A stretch of DNA of 64,000 nucleotides from the NCBI GenBank assembly GCA_963989385.1, contig OZ022511.1, positions 23,430,503-23,494,502 of the forward strand, written 5' to 3'. Positions 44,297 to 55,885 of the stretch are shown one piece after another (position 1 is the stretch's first letter; each line of letters starts with the position of its first letter). Below the pieces are notes generated by a model. It saw only the letters and a list, made by a program, of their open reading frames with translations, was not told the origin of the DNA and did no database searches. The position numbers and the translations under genes are program-made. This DNA comes from Ctena decussata. Lineage: Eukaryota; Mollusca; Bivalvia; Lucinida; Lucinidae.

Positions 44297-45926
44297 TTTA
44301 CCATATCCTCAGCAAAGTTCGACAGTTCGTGGGATTGTAACATTTATTTGTTCAATCTTTTCGGACATGCCACTGAACTAAAGTCCCAATAACTAGGATA
44401 ACTCCTGTATTATAAGTGTCGGTAACATAGGTGTACTGATTTAACGCCTATGGAAACCAAGCAGTATCAAAACATACTACTACTCATTGGCCTTGCCTGA
44501 TTTATGGACATTTTTATGCCCCCAAGTTCGAAGAAGTTGGAGGGGCATATTGCTTTCGCCTTGTCCGTTCATCCGTTCCTCGTTCGTCAGTGCCATCTGA
44601 TACAGCTATATTCCCTGAGAACCACTAAGCCTAGAGTTTTGAAATTTCATATATGGATAGGTCATGAAAAATGAGCGGACCCGTATTTTTTTTCCTCCGT
44701 CGAACTTTTACTTTTGGAGTTACCTCCCCTTTATCAAAATTAAAATCAAATCTTGTAACCACGATATCTCAAGGATTACTTGAGCTAGGATAATGAAATT
44801 TAAGATACAGGTTTGGGGCGAGATATACAAGAACTGATTAACGTTTGGGCAAATTCCGTTAAAATGCTTGAGTTATGGCCCTTGTTGGAATTTGGCATTG
44901 TTCCTCCTCCTGAACCGCTTAACATAGGAAGCTGATTTTTGGTATATAGGTAGTCCTTGACGTGATAAATGATTTTGTAATGGTCAGGTAACTCTATGAT
45001 AATTAATTATGGAGTTATTCCCCTTTTAGTTATTACTTATGCAGCTACTGGGAGCAAGAACCACTGAGCCTAGGGTTTTGAAATTTCATATGTGGATAGG
45101 TCTATGAAAAATGAGCGGACCCGTATTTTTTTCTCCGCCGAACTTGTACTTTTGGAGTTACCTCCCCTTTATCAAACTTAAAATGAAAACTGGTTACCAC
45201 GATATCTCAAGAAGTACTTAACCTAGGATAATGAAATTTAGTATACAGGTTTGGGGTGAGATATGCAAGAACTGATTAACTTTTGGGCAAATTCCGTAAA
45301 AAAAAGATCGAGTTATGGCCCCTGTCGGAATTTGGCATTTTTCCAACTTCTGAACCGCTTAACCTAGGAAGCTGATTTTTGGTATATAGTTAGTCCTTGA
45401 TGTGATAAATGTTTTTTATAAATGTCAAGTAACTCTGTGGTAATTAATTATGGAGTTATTCCCCCTGTTAGTTATTACTTATGCAGCTGGTAGCAAGAAC
45501 TACTGAACCTAGGGTTTTGGAATTTCAAATATGGATAAGTCATGAAAAATGAGCGGACCCGTATTTTTTCTTTACTCCGTCAAACATGTATTTTTTAGTT
45601 ACCTTCCCTTTATCAGAATTAAAATGAAATCTTGTTACCACAATATCTCAAGAAGTATTTGACCTAGGATAATGAAATTTTGTATACAGATTTGGGGTGA
45701 GATATAGAAGAATAAATTAACTTTTGGGCAAAGTCCGTCAACAATTAATTGAGTTATGGTCCTTGTCAGAATTTTGCATTTTTCCAACTTCTGAACCGCT
45801 TAACCTAGGAAGCTGATTTTGGTATATAGTTAGTCCCCGATGTGTTTAATATTTTTATAAAGGTCAGGTAACTCTATGTTTATTAATTACCGAGCTATTC
45901 CCTCTGTTAGATATTACTTATGCAGC

Positions 45927-46240
45927 TACACCGTAAAATAATACTGTAGATTTTACGGTAAAATAACTGGAAACCAGCTGCCAGTCCTTTTCCTGATATT
46001 TTTACGGGCGTTTGCCAGTAAGACATTTTTAGAAATCACGAAATGGAAGTTTTATGTTAACTGGCCGCACTCGAAAATAAGTTTGTATTGTTGAAGGGTA
46101 GATGACCAAAACGACACCTGCTCTATTCTGTCCCACTCTGCTTGATGATTCCTGCAATTTTTACGGGCGCCCGTAAAAATAACGGTAAAAGGACTGACAG
46201 CTGGTTGCCAGTTATTTTACCGTAAAATCAACGGATTTTT
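45927..46240. mobile_element. MITE with TTTTACGG inverted ends
   Basis: The inverted arms of ~80 bp include GATTTTACGGTAAAATAACT and CAGCTGCCAGTCCTTTT with their complements near 46160-46235. It is related to 22838-23090 and lies where the 435-bp array is broken. Confidence 0.75.
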
Positions 46241-48145
46241 AGCTCACCTGAGCCAGAGGCTCCGGGGGAGCTTATAGTATGGTCAGGCTCCGTCGTCCGT
46301 CGTCGTCCGTCCGTCCGTCCGTCCGTCCGTCCGTCCGTCCGTCGTCCGTCAACATTTTCAAACGACTTCTCCTCTGAAACCACTGGGCCAATTGTAACCA
46401 AATTTCATATGTAGCCTCCTGGGACCTTAGGAACGAAAAATTGTTCAAACGGTCCTGGTCACATGACCAACATGGCCGCCATGCCCATATATGGTAAAAA
46501 CCTAAAAAAATCTTCTTCTCCAGAACCAGTAGACCGATGGCCTTGAAACTTGGTAAGTAGCATCAGGTACATGAGTACTACCAAGATTGTTCAAATAATG
46601 ACCTTGGGTTGACCTTGACCTTTTTAGCTCACCAGAGCCAGAGGCTCCGGGGGAGCTTATAGGATGGTAAGGCTCCGTCGTCCGTCGTCGTCCGTCCGTC
46701 ATCCGTCCGTCGTCCGTCTGTCGTCCGTCGTCCGTCCACAATTTCAAACGACTTCTCCTCTGAAACCGCTGGGCCAATTGTAACCAAATTTCATATGTGG
46801 CCTCCAGAGGAAGGGGGAACGAAAAATTGTTCAAATGGTCTTGGTCACATGACCAACATGGCCGCCATGCCCATATATGGTAAAAACCTTTAAAAATCTT
46901 CTTCTGCAGAACCAATGGGCCAATGGCCTTGAAACTTTGTATGTAGCATCGAGTACGCGAGTACTACCAAGATTGTTCAAATTATGACCTTGGGTTGACC
47001 TTGACCTTTTTTACGGTAAGGTCAAATCTGCTTCCTTGTGCTTTATATGGCAAAATGCTAGAACTTAAGATATCTTGGAAACTGTTGAATATTTTTGGCT
47101 AAAAATTGGTATCTACAGTCATCTTAATGAGTACATGAAGATTTATGAGTATAAGAGGTCAAGGTCATTCTTCGACCTTTGACCCAGGACTCTGATATTA
47201 TGACAATTTCAAACAATCTCCTCAAAAGCCACTGGACCATTTATAACCAAATTTCATATAGAGCCTCCAGGGGTTGAGGGAATGAAAATTTTTTCATACT
47301 GTCCATGTCACATGACCAACATGGCCGCCACGCCCATATATGGTAAAAACCTTTAAAAATCTTCTTCTCCAGAACCAATGGACCGATGGCCTTGAAACTT
47401 GGCATGTAGCATTGGGTACTTGAGTACTACCAAGATTGTTCAAATTATGACCTTGGGTTGACCTTGACCTTTTTTATGGCAAGGTCAAATACAGGAAAAT
47501 GCTAGAAAATAAGATTTGTTGGAAAGCTTTGAAGATTAAGGCCTAAATATTGGTATACACAGTCATCTTATTGATTACATGAAGATTTGTTAGTACAAGA
47601 GGTCAAGGTCATTCTTTGACCTTTGACCCAGAACTCTCATATTTTTACAATTTCAAACAATCTCCTCAAAAACCAATGGACCAATTGTAACCAAATTTCA
47701 TATAGAGCTTTCAGGTGTTGAAGGAATGAAATTTTGTTCAAATGGTTCAGGTCACAAGACCAACATGGCCGCCACGCCCATATATGGTAAAAACCTTTAA
47801 AAATCTTCTTCTCCAGAACCAATTGACCGATGGCCTTGAAACTTAGTATGTAGCATTGGGTACTCCAGTACTATCAAGATTGTTCAAAATGATGACCTTG
47901 TGTTGACCTTGAATATTTTACGGCAAGGTCAAATATGGGAAAATGCTAGAACATAAGATTTATTGGAAAGTTTTGAAGATTTAGGCCTAAAAATTGGTAA
48001 ATACAGTTATCTTTATGAGTACAAGAGTTCATGGTCATTCTTTGACTTTTGACCCAAGTCTCATAGTTTGACAATATCAGACATAAGAAAAAGCCACTTT
48101 GCCAATTGCTCGGGTGAGCGATTCAGGGTCTCATGGCCCTCTTGT
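46241..48145 (+). mobile_element. TAGCTCACCTGAGC repeat element, ~450-bp cores
   Basis: It begins TTTAGCTCACCTGAGCCAGA, then GGCTCCGGGGGAGCTTATAG and a (GTCC)n run at about 46290-46350. At 46624 the start is repeated (TTAGCTCACCAGAGCC), then come cores of ~445-465 bp carrying AATGACCTTGGGTTGACCTT and ACATGACCAACATGGCCGCC. It ends with GGGTGAGCGATTCAGGGTCT and GGCCCTCTTGTT. Frames across it are repeat artefacts. Confidence 0.7.
46290..46350. repeat. (GTCC)n microsatellite
   Basis: About ten GTCC units following CGTCGTCCGTCGTC. A diverged version lies at 46676-46738 in the second start copy. Confidence 0.9.
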
Positions 48146-48289
48146 TTAGTGTACTTGGAGCAAGAATCACTTGCCCTAGGGTTTTGAAACTTTAAATATG
48201 AATAGGTCATAAAAAGGAGCGGACCCTTTAGTGGCAAGCATATGGTTGGGGGCAAAGTGTTTCACAAACACAGTTTCTAGTCACTTTTT

Positions 48290-49755
48290 ATTTTAAACAG
48301 AGGTGTATTCTATTTCTAAGGTAATTTGCTGCGTCACTGGTACTTGCCGTTTCCAACATATGTTCATTTGCCAGTTTCCCCAACGCATAAACCAGTTTCA
48401 AATCCTTAGTAGAATCGCTACTGACCGTTGAAAATTTAAGTTCTTTTGTTGCGGAATATGTACTTTGCGTGTTTCACTTTTCTGTGTTTGGTGCCAGGTG
48501 GTTGTTGTCTTTAATAGGCATCTTCATTTCTATGACCAATTAGGAGTCATAACATATGGCTTCCGTTTCATGCTTGTTGCTGTTTCTCAAGGCAATTTGT
48601 ACTTATATATTCCTCGCCAAATGTTTAGCATAAGTTTAAAATAAACGTACCTAGATCATTAGAAATCAGAATGCTTTAGTTCCACTTTTTAGTATTAAGA
48701 TGAATGGCACTGCCATTCGTTTTGATGGTTGTAAAAGCAGTAATTTCGTATTCGCAACAAAACAAAACAAAAAGAAATAAATAAATAAAAAAGTAGCATT
48801 ACCAAATATTAAATTGGTGTGAAAGAAAAGTCAGTCATAGTGCATCACAAGAATATATTTTATTCCCAAAATGTATTGTTTTGGACATGTACGTCCGCGC
48901 TCGCCCTGTGCAGTTGTTTCTCAAACTCAAATCAAGCTTTCTAATTCCACGAAGATGAATCATTGGTAATGATGATAGAATACATCAAATTCCACAGAAA
49001 GTCTGAGTTTAATTGTTATAATCTCTTATAATATTCCTATTTTTGTTTTCACAATATGCCAAACTTTTTTCCAGGAATATACTTTTAAAAAAATCAAACA
49101 CTTTCTTGGTAGCTGGTTTAATTAAAAAGACGAAAAACCATTGCAAACGACTGCGTGATACCCCGCAACTGCATACCTATTTCCCGCGTCGATTTTTTTG
49201 CTGATTTAATTTATTCTCTTTATTACCCAGTAGTAGGGACAGCCCACCCCATGGAACAAAATTTAGTTATGACAGGACGCTTTCATTGAAAAAAAACTAC
49301 ATGCACTAGGATCATATTCATCAGTTTGGTCACAGGGCAGGTGCAGATAACCCCGTTTATGGCCGAAGTTTGATATCCACAAGAATCTTTTATTATATCT
49401 ATCAGTAGCTGGATATTTCAGAAAAATATATTTATATGATTATTTTATAGATTTTATCGTCATTTTATGCACGTATATAGCACGGGTCCAGGGGCAGGTA
49501 ACCTGTGTGGGTGGACAATTGAGCATAACAGGAGACTTTTATTATTTGATAATTTGGTGTGAGTTTCAGACGACATAGTTCTGACTTTTTTTTTTTTATA
49601 CTTTTCGTTATTTTATACATGTATATATATACAGCCAGTGCAGATAACCACTGAGTACAATATTTCTGTGGTAACACAGAGCTGTTGTTGCTATAATCAT
49701 TTTGTGAAATTTTACCTTGATATTACAAACAGTAAAATAACTACATGTCAAAACA
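48290..49755. other. No recognisable gene
   Basis: Noncoding, AT-rich. No gene or strong repeat seen. Confidence 0.35.
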
Positions 49756-49759
49756 CATC

Positions 49760-49915
49760 TTTTGTACAATGACAAGTGCCACAACTTTGTCAGAAATTAT
49801 CAAAATTTGCCCATTCACAATCCAAAGCGAGCCAGTTTTGATACAAATGCATGTGCCAAATTTGATCCAAATCCGTTAATAAATACTTTCTGTTATCAAA
49901 CGGAAACGAAGTGCG

Positions 49916-49947
<32 letters not shown>

Positions 49948-50010
49948 GACGTACGTACGACGGACGGACGGACAGAAACACAGACGGCCAACGTAAAACC
50001 ATAATACCCC
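49760..50010. repeat. Dispersed repeat with GACA/GGAC microsatellite
   Basis: A ~150-bp leader (TCAGAAATTATCAAAATTTG, CAAATTTGATCCAAATCCGT) leads into (GACA)n at 49917-49945, then CGTACGTACGACGGACGGAC and a tail CAACGTAAAACCATAATACC. Leader plus degenerate tetranucleotide plus tail resembles known bivalve repeat designs. Confidence 0.55.
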
Positions 50011-50104
50011 GATACTAACGTGTGGCTGGAAAGTAAAAGGAACACAGACTGAGGACTCTTAATGCACGATCAGCATCAGTCTGGCTTATATGCATATGAT
50101 AATT

Positions 50105-50342
50105 GAGCCGCGGCACGAGAAAACCAACAAAGTGGCATGTGCGCCCAGCGAAGACTCAGATCGGCCTTGGCATCCGCTTTGTCTGATCAGGCTCTTTGCT
50201 GTGCGCTTAAAAGGTAGCTAAGGGTCCAAGCTACCTCCATGCGGACAGCGAAATCTCTGATCAGATTGGGCAGATGCCCAGGCTGATCTGAGTTTTCGCT
50301 GGGCGCAAATGCCTCTTTGTTGGTTTTGTCGTGTTGTGGCTC
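50105..50342. mobile_element. Family B MITE, copy B11
   Basis: A 238-bp copy of the AAAGTGGCATGTGCGCCCAG subtype with 4-bp direct duplication AATT (50101-50104 and 50343-50346). Confidence 0.93.
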
Positions 50343-50346
50343 AATT

Positions 50347-51019
50347 ATATCCGATGGTAAAGAGAAACTATGAATTATTTAACTACGGAGCTTACGTTTT
50401 CCATGAATAAATATAATAACGGTTTAAAGTACAAATCCGAGGACAATCCTCACAAGAAATTGCTTCTCTGTCCGTACTTTTCCTGGTAGGATGCATTCTT
50501 TGAGTCGCAGTGCAATAAAGTGCTCCGTATGCATCTGAGAATGGGAAAGCTCAAAATAAATCTGTATAGACTTTTTTCAGAATTCATTTTGTTTTCAGTT
50601 AGTGAAACCTACCAAATACCGAGTGAGAAGGATAATTGCTTCGAAACCAAGGGCCTATCCGTGATACTGCAGATATTAAAGTTGCGCGCGACAAAATAGT
50701 TCGTGAAATATGTTCTTTATACTTTGGGATATTGAACGGAAAAAAAATCGTTCAAAAGGCAAAGGATATCTTGTTTATTGTCTATGCTCATGGGCGTAGA
50801 CAATCTTAAAAGCAGCTTTTGTTCCGGAAGCATTTTAGAAAAGGTGTCGACTGGTTAAATGCTATAATGTTATCAGTATCTATTGACTGGTACGCTTTTT
50901 GAAAAAGATGGCGGAGAAAGAAATTAAGGTTTGTTGGCGAGAAATCCGAATGAACATTTTCCCATTGAATGCGAAAGTGCATTACGAATATGCCAACTGA
51001 TCCCCACTTGGGCGACAAG
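50347..51019. other. No recognisable gene
   Basis: Noncoding sequence. Nothing recognised. Confidence 0.35.
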
Positions 51020-51269
51020 GCGGCAACGATAAAGAAATCCAGCTTAGGGTAACACCAAGACAAAAAAAAATGTCGAGATTTATTGTACCCTTGGCATGAA
51101 GTGCGTTTTTCTTGCGACAGGATTCAAATGCTCTGTCTGCTAGGGCGGCAATGATAAGGAAATTCTGCAAAGGTCAACACCAAGGCAAATACCAATGTCG
51201 AGATTTATTGTACCCTTTGAAGTGTGCTTTCATTGCGATGGGTTTCAAATGATCTGTCTGCTAGACTGT
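51020..51269. repeat. 125-bp tandem duplication
   Basis: GCGGCAACGATAAAGAAAT at 51020 and GCGGCAATGATAAGGAAAT at 51145 start two copies. Both contain TGTCGAGATTTATTGTACCC and CTGTCTGCTAG. Confidence 0.85.
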
Positions 51270-51364
51270 CTACCCATGAGAGTATGTTGATTAAATTGAC
51301 TTGTACTTTTGTTGCTAATGCACAGCTTTATGGAACTGTTTTAAGCAGATTGTTTATGCTTTAT

Positions 51365-51450
51365 TGAGCCTTACCGTTTGAAAATCGGAAGGAACTGCGA
51401 AGACTCAGATCAGCCTGCGCATCCGCGCAGTCTGATCAGAGTCTTCCCAG
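51365..51450. repeat. Family B fragment: lone sub-hairpin
   Basis: AGACTCAGATCAGCCTGCGC with CGCAGTCTGATCAGAGTCT (51401-51444) is one clean sub-hairpin of family B, preceded by a worn TTGAGCC end. Confidence 0.65.
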
Positions 51451-52127
51451 TTATGGATTCTGATGTACATATGTACAGTGAAAGTGAAGTTTCTGAACAG
51501 TCCACGGGTATATATATGCAGGCTGATGTGAGAGTGGGGCATGTCTCACGTGGTAGGAGGCATGTCTTCTCATGGCAACATCAGATGATGCAATAAATCG
51601 CTTTGCAGATAATTAACGTTATTGACGATACCGTACTTAACCTAAATAATCTTACACCTTTAGAAATTACCGTAAGCATCCAAAAATTGCACAAGTTGAT
51701 TTTCTGTTCGACGATAGACACCCTCATCCAAAAGTTGCTTGCTGAGTCGTTAAAGATGCAGACCCAGACCCGCCTGCTTCTCAAGAGCATTCTGGTCTGG
51801 TTTGACACTGTGTCTAATGACACTTTTGTCTCAAAATGTAGTGTCATTACGCTGATCATGAAACACTTTTAAAATGAAAAGATAGAGGTTTTATCATGTT
51901 ATATGGATACTCTAAAGCATAACGGATCTGTTATTGCTGTTACGGAGGAAACACATTTATCTTTTGACTGTCCTTGATATCTCAGAGGCAGCATTTCGGA
52001 TAAATATTGTATAATAATTTTAAAAAATGACAATGTCAATCGATTACATTTCATATTCAAAGTGAATTAATCTACATAGTTGTCAAAGCGTGTTAATCCG
52101 CACCAGAAAGCAGGTTCTTACGGAAGA
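51451..52127. other. Unrecognised sequence with an open frame
   Basis: Frames are open on both strands at about 51581-51872 (89-92 codons). One begins just after TTTGCAG, which could be a splice acceptor. No domain, repeat or partner exon supports a gene. Confidence 0.25.
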
Positions 52128-52135
52128 ATCGAATT

Positions 52136-52277
52136 CACAGGAGCCCGGTTGCTTATATCCAACAATTATTCGTTAAGCTAGTATAGGTTTTGTCTCTAGA
52201 ATACAAGCTATTATAGACAGAAAAGCCCGGTTGTTAATGAGAAGTAGTTGTTGGATATAAGCACCCGGGTTCCTGTG
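52136..52277. mobile_element. hAT-like MITE
   Basis: The inverted ends CACAGGAGCCCGGTTGCTTA and TAAGCACCCGGGTTCCTGTG continue into ATATCCAACAA / TTGTTGGATAT. The 8-bp direct duplication ATCGAATT (52128-52135 and 52278-52285) fits the hAT superfamily. Confidence 0.8.
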
Positions 52278-52361
52278 ATCGAATTCGATTGGAGAGTGAA
52301 TGCTGTTGTGTTGAACAGAAGAAGAGAAAACATTTTCTCAGCCATGGGATAAGAATTTCCC

Positions 52362-52580
52362 TTTAACCCTTTAACCACCAAAAAGCAGAGGACAAAATTT
52401 ACGTCTGCAAAAATTCAAAAAATGCCTTGTCAAAGACATTTTAAATTGAGAATACAAAGACTAGATGGCAAACGGTGTAGATCTAGATGAGGCGGCTCAT
52501 TATGAGCCGCTTCATCAGGACCTACGCTGTTTACATATGCTATTTTCGTCACTGGTGCTTAAAGTGTTAACCCTTTATAG
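52362..52580. mobile_element. Family E MITE with TTAACCCTTTA ends
   Basis: Outer blocks TTTAACCCTTTAACCACCAA and GGTGCTTAAAGTGTTAACCC are loosely inverted. The centre is the hairpin GGCTCATTATGAGCC inside GTGTAGATCTAGATGAGGC / GCTTCATCAGGACCTACGC. Confidence 0.6.
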
Positions 52581-53000
52581 CCATTTCGGATTTTTCTGTT
52601 CAACCCTACCTGCCTCACAATAAATTAAAATCAAGAATTATAGTACTGCCTACCGGTACATACTAAAAAACTTGGGGTTAGTACCAATGTCCCTATCTCT
52701 GCTGTCGACCAAGTCAATCAGTTCCAATACACGCAGAAGTGGCTGTCAGTCGAACCAGTCGACAGGAGTATCACCTCGACAACTGTTAACCGTAGTATAA
52801 GTTACCGTTATTGGTGTTGCTTTCGACCAAAGTCTCGGTCGACAGCCAGTATGTTTAATAAACACTGAACCAAATCAGTCGACAGCGTAGATAAGCTAAT
52901 TGGTATTGCCTCCATTAATCTTCGGATTCGTTTGTAATGCTTGTCTCTCGTTTCGGTTGTATGGCCCTAGATGAAGCCAGCATACTAGTTTGTTTGTGAT
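52581..53000. other. No recognisable feature
   Basis: Noncoding. GTCGAC-containing words recur (about 52704-52885, for example CCAGTCGACAGGAG and CTCGGTCGACAGCC) without a regular period. Confidence 0.35.
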
Positions 53001-53005
53001 ATAAA

Positions 53006-53339
53006 CACAGGGTATAATCGATTCCGCTAATTTTCGCTTCCTGCAGAGACTGTACATCATATTTGGCTTCCGCCGAGACTGTCCGCGAACTCTTGCTTCC
53101 TTCAGGGACTACTATCCTCGATAAACGGCTTCCTGCCGACACTGTCCGCGTGGCTCTGCTTCCTGCCGAGAGCCTCGGCAGGAAGCAGAATCACGCGGAC
53201 AGTCTCGGGCAGGAAGCCATTTATCATGTACAGAAGTCTCGACAGGAAGCAAAAGATCGCGGACAGTCTCGGCGGAAGCCAATTATGATGTACAGTCTCT
53301 GCAGGAAGCGAAAATAAGCGGAATCGATTATACCCTGTG
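53006..53339. mobile_element. Family A MITE, copy A10
   Basis: A full 334-bp copy with 5-bp direct duplication ATAAA (53001-53005 and 53340-53344). Confidence 0.94.
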
Positions 53340-53387
53340 ATAAAGAGTTCAGACCGAAAGATCGTAGCATTTGTCTTGTTGTACTGT

Positions 53388-53582
53388 CTCGGTAGCTCAG
53401 TGGGTTAAGCGCTGGCTAGCTGATCTAGCGGTCCCGAGTTCCATTCCCGGAGGCGGAAATCTTTTTCAGTCGTAGACGGGGTTCCATTGCATACAGCCTT
53501 TCATTATACCCTCCCCCTATCGTCCTGATGTGACTGAAATACTGAAAAAAAGCCCGTAAAATCTCAAGTCATTCATATATCC
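53388..53582 (+). mobile_element. tRNA-derived SINE, second family
   Basis: An 11-bp duplication TGTTGTACTGT flanks it (53377-53387 and 53583-53593). The head has GGTAGCTCAGTGGGTTAAGC, a canonical A box, and GAGTTCCATTCCCGG in B-box position. The body has GACGGGGTTCCATTGCATAC and CCTGATGTGACTGAAATACT. Confidence 0.88.
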
Positions 53583-53707
53583 TGTTGTACTGTGACCCAA
53601 GGCCTACAGTGTTGCATACTTCTTATATTGGAAATGAACCTGTGTAGACTGTGCATTAGAAGTGAATTATTCACTATACATTCTTGGGTTAAGGTAAAAG
53701 GTAGAAC

Positions 53708-53785
53708 TGATAATCACTACCTTAGCCTCCTTTGATCGGCGTGCCGATCGAAGGAGGCTTAAGGTAGTGGTTCTCATTTCTAGAT
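53708..53785. repeat. Hairpin with ~30-bp arms
   Basis: ATCACTACCTTAGCCTCCTT and TCGGC pair with GCCGATCGAAGGAGGCTTAA and GGTAGTGGTT, with one or two mismatches. Weak family D-like text (CTTCCTATTTGCTTC) follows. Confidence 0.75.
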
Positions 53786-54131
53786 ACATGGGTATATCTT
53801 CATGTTTTTCAACCATTTTTTCCACAGGAAACACTTTTGAGACTTCCTATTTGCTTCTTTGGCTGATGTAGCCCTTTTAAAATAACAACTTGGTATACAA
53901 CCAGTAAAGTTTTTCAAACCTTACAGTTTTCGAGTTTGTTACACATGTATAGCAATGTGGTCAGAAACTATGCTGTTTTAAAGATTAGGTGACAGTCTGC
54001 TTTCTGAATCTCAAACCTTGAGCTCTTCACTACAGTTTTGATTTGACAGTGTTCTGTATAATTTGCAGTTAAGGTGCCAGAAAAAGTAGACGACAAACCT
54101 GATATTATATTAAGGATTAAAAGACTAGAAA

Positions 54132-54198
54132 GCAAATAGTGTAGATCCAGATGAGGCGGCTCATTATGAGCCGCCTCATCTGGATCTACACTATTTGC
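54132..54198. repeat. Family E hairpin, perfect 33-bp arms
   Basis: GCAAATAGTGTAGATCCAGA continues through GGCGGCTCAT and is matched without error by the right arm, with one T between. It is the cleanest family E core in the window. Confidence 0.93.
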
Positions 54199-55116
54199 AA
54201 AGTCAACTTTTTTTATTTTCGGCGCTTTTAGAGTTCAACTATGGGCTCTCAACTTCCTCGAACGGTTAATGCGACGATATTCAATATCAGTGGCGTGATA
54301 TAATTAACAAATCAGTGCCAAACTTTGATGTCCTTTGAAACTGTTTAATGCAAATTCTGCTGAAATGCACTTGCAGCAGAATAATGGCAAGACACGGTTC
54401 TCGTGGTAGGCATAGCGTTACTTCTTTTGGAATAAGTTCTAGTGGTAGGCATACTTCCTTTTCAATAAAAAATATATATAATTGATGAAACACTATAGCA
54501 CAAGGGTTTACACACGACCCTGTGTTCGAACAATTAACAATAGTTTTTGTGTATTTTTTCAGGAGTACATAGTTACGACGAGACAAGACAATGACTAGCT
54601 GAGACGCCATTCAGAAAAGGCAAAGATCGTAACGTCCAAAGAAGCCTAACCCGCTCAGCCAAATATAGTTTCTCACAGAGTACGTCAAAAGCAATAAACA
54701 CCAACAGAATTGGAACAGAAGAAGACCAAAAATACAAGTGATTTTTGCCAAACGGTTTCATTACATATTGGAATAATTATAAATATACGCTGGAAAAGAA
54801 AGTACAATAAAAAAAAGAAAAACACACACACAATATATATAATGATAAAAATCATGCTACTGTGAAGAAGAAAATTCATCCCGAATTCTGGCCTTAAGTG
54901 TTGGAAAAAGTAAAAGCAAAAATATCAAGAAAAAAAAAAAAATCAAAGGCAAAAAAAATTAAAATAAGGTTCGGATAAATCTAAATGAAGTTATTTGGAG
55001 TTTCTGAATCTTTTAACGGAGTTTAAAATTGTGAAAAAAGTGTAAATTACAAAAAAGTGGGTAAACGTTCATCCATATAGGCTAAAAAGAGTGCCTTATT
55101 CAAGTTTTGGGATAAA
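54199..55116. other. Region upstream of PIGN
   Basis: AT-rich, with A-runs at about 54811-54823 and 54931-54945. No TATA box or CpG-dense promoter stands out. An in-frame TAG at 55078-55080 precedes the chosen PIGN start. Confidence 0.4.
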
Positions 55117-55343
55117 ATGAAAACGTGGATTATCATAGCGGCTGGTGTTCTTGTTCACTTGATATTCTTTATCTCAATTTTTGACATCTACTTCACCACA
55201 ACCCTTGTCAATGGCATGACACCACACGCATCACCACTGCCGGCGCCGGCGAAAAGGCTCGTCTTCATCGTAGCCGACGGGCTCAGGGCAGACAAGTTCT
55301 TCGAAATTATGCCGAATGGGACATCGCCTGCGCCATTTTTAAG
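55117..55343 (+). CDS. PIGN: PIGN coding exon 1
   Basis: It encodes residues 1-75 and two bases of codon 76. The exon carries the membrane anchor, the [15 protein letters not shown] linker and the VADGLRAD metal-site motif. The donor is AAG|GTAAGT. A spacer change relative to vertebrates ([10 protein letters not shown]) is ordinary divergence. Confidence 0.93.
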
Positions 55344-55828
55344 GTAAGTTCTCCGGTTCACTTCTGTAACATATTGCGTTTTGGCAAAGCTGAATGTTTC
55401 CCGCCATTTTCACTCATGAGAAATATTACTGTTGGGACTTCCAGTTTTCTTACCTGGACGATGTAGCCCTTTTAAATTTAGGTGTAACATACTGCATTTT
55501 GCCACTGCCGAATGCTTCCCGCCATTTTCACCGCCATTTTCACTCAGGAAAGCAAATCACTTTTGTGACTTCCAGTCTTTTTTACCTGGAGGATGTACAC
55601 CTCTTAAATTTAGGTGTAACATACTTCGTTTTGGTTTAAACATAGTTTATTTGTAAATAATATCATATTTAACAAATGCAATCATACAGCCAGAGAGAAG
55701 CCAACAGGCTTATACAAATCTGTCTCCTGAATAGTCAAACTGCAAAATATATTTTGTTGTCTTAAGTCAGTTACAATCTAATGCTATTAACCTACTATAA
55801 TTATACAAAATGTTTTCAAACCACCAAA

Positions 55829-55885
<57 letters not shown>

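Larger units (their letters stand above)
44515..48280 (+). mobile_element. Helitron-like element with 435-bp tandem cores, interrupted
   Basis: It starts near TATGCCCCCAAGTTCGAAGA with an inverted GGAGGGGCATA and a CCGTTC-rich run. Three ~435-bp units follow, each with GAGCGGACCCGTATTTTT, ATATCTCAAGAAGTACTT and AACCGCTTAACCTAGGAAGC (phase marks at about 44630, 45065 and 45505). A fourth unit stops near 45925 and resumes at about 48148. The right end has the hairpin GTGTTTCACAAACAC (48257-48271), then CTAG at 48277-48280 before a T, which resembles a Helitron 3' end. No Rep/helicase gene is present. Confidence 0.55.

Noticed and set aside
46502..46915. A 137-codon minus-strand open frame
   Set aside because: It runs through the GTCC microsatellite and the leader of the TAGCTCACC element. 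A shorter similar frame occurs in another core unit at 47637-47822, so it is repeat sequence.
51581..51872. A possible exon after TTTGCAG at about 51602
   Set aside because: Frames are open on both strands, no domain is recognisable and no partner exon or matching donor was found nearby.
2978..53339. Family A copies as a spaced-repeat immune or regulatory array
   Set aside because: Copies are kilobases apart, each with its own 5-bp duplication, which is what dispersed transposition produces.
53388..53460. A tRNA gene in the second SINE family
   Set aside because: The A box is good but the T arm is imperfect and a SINE body with an 11-bp duplication follows.
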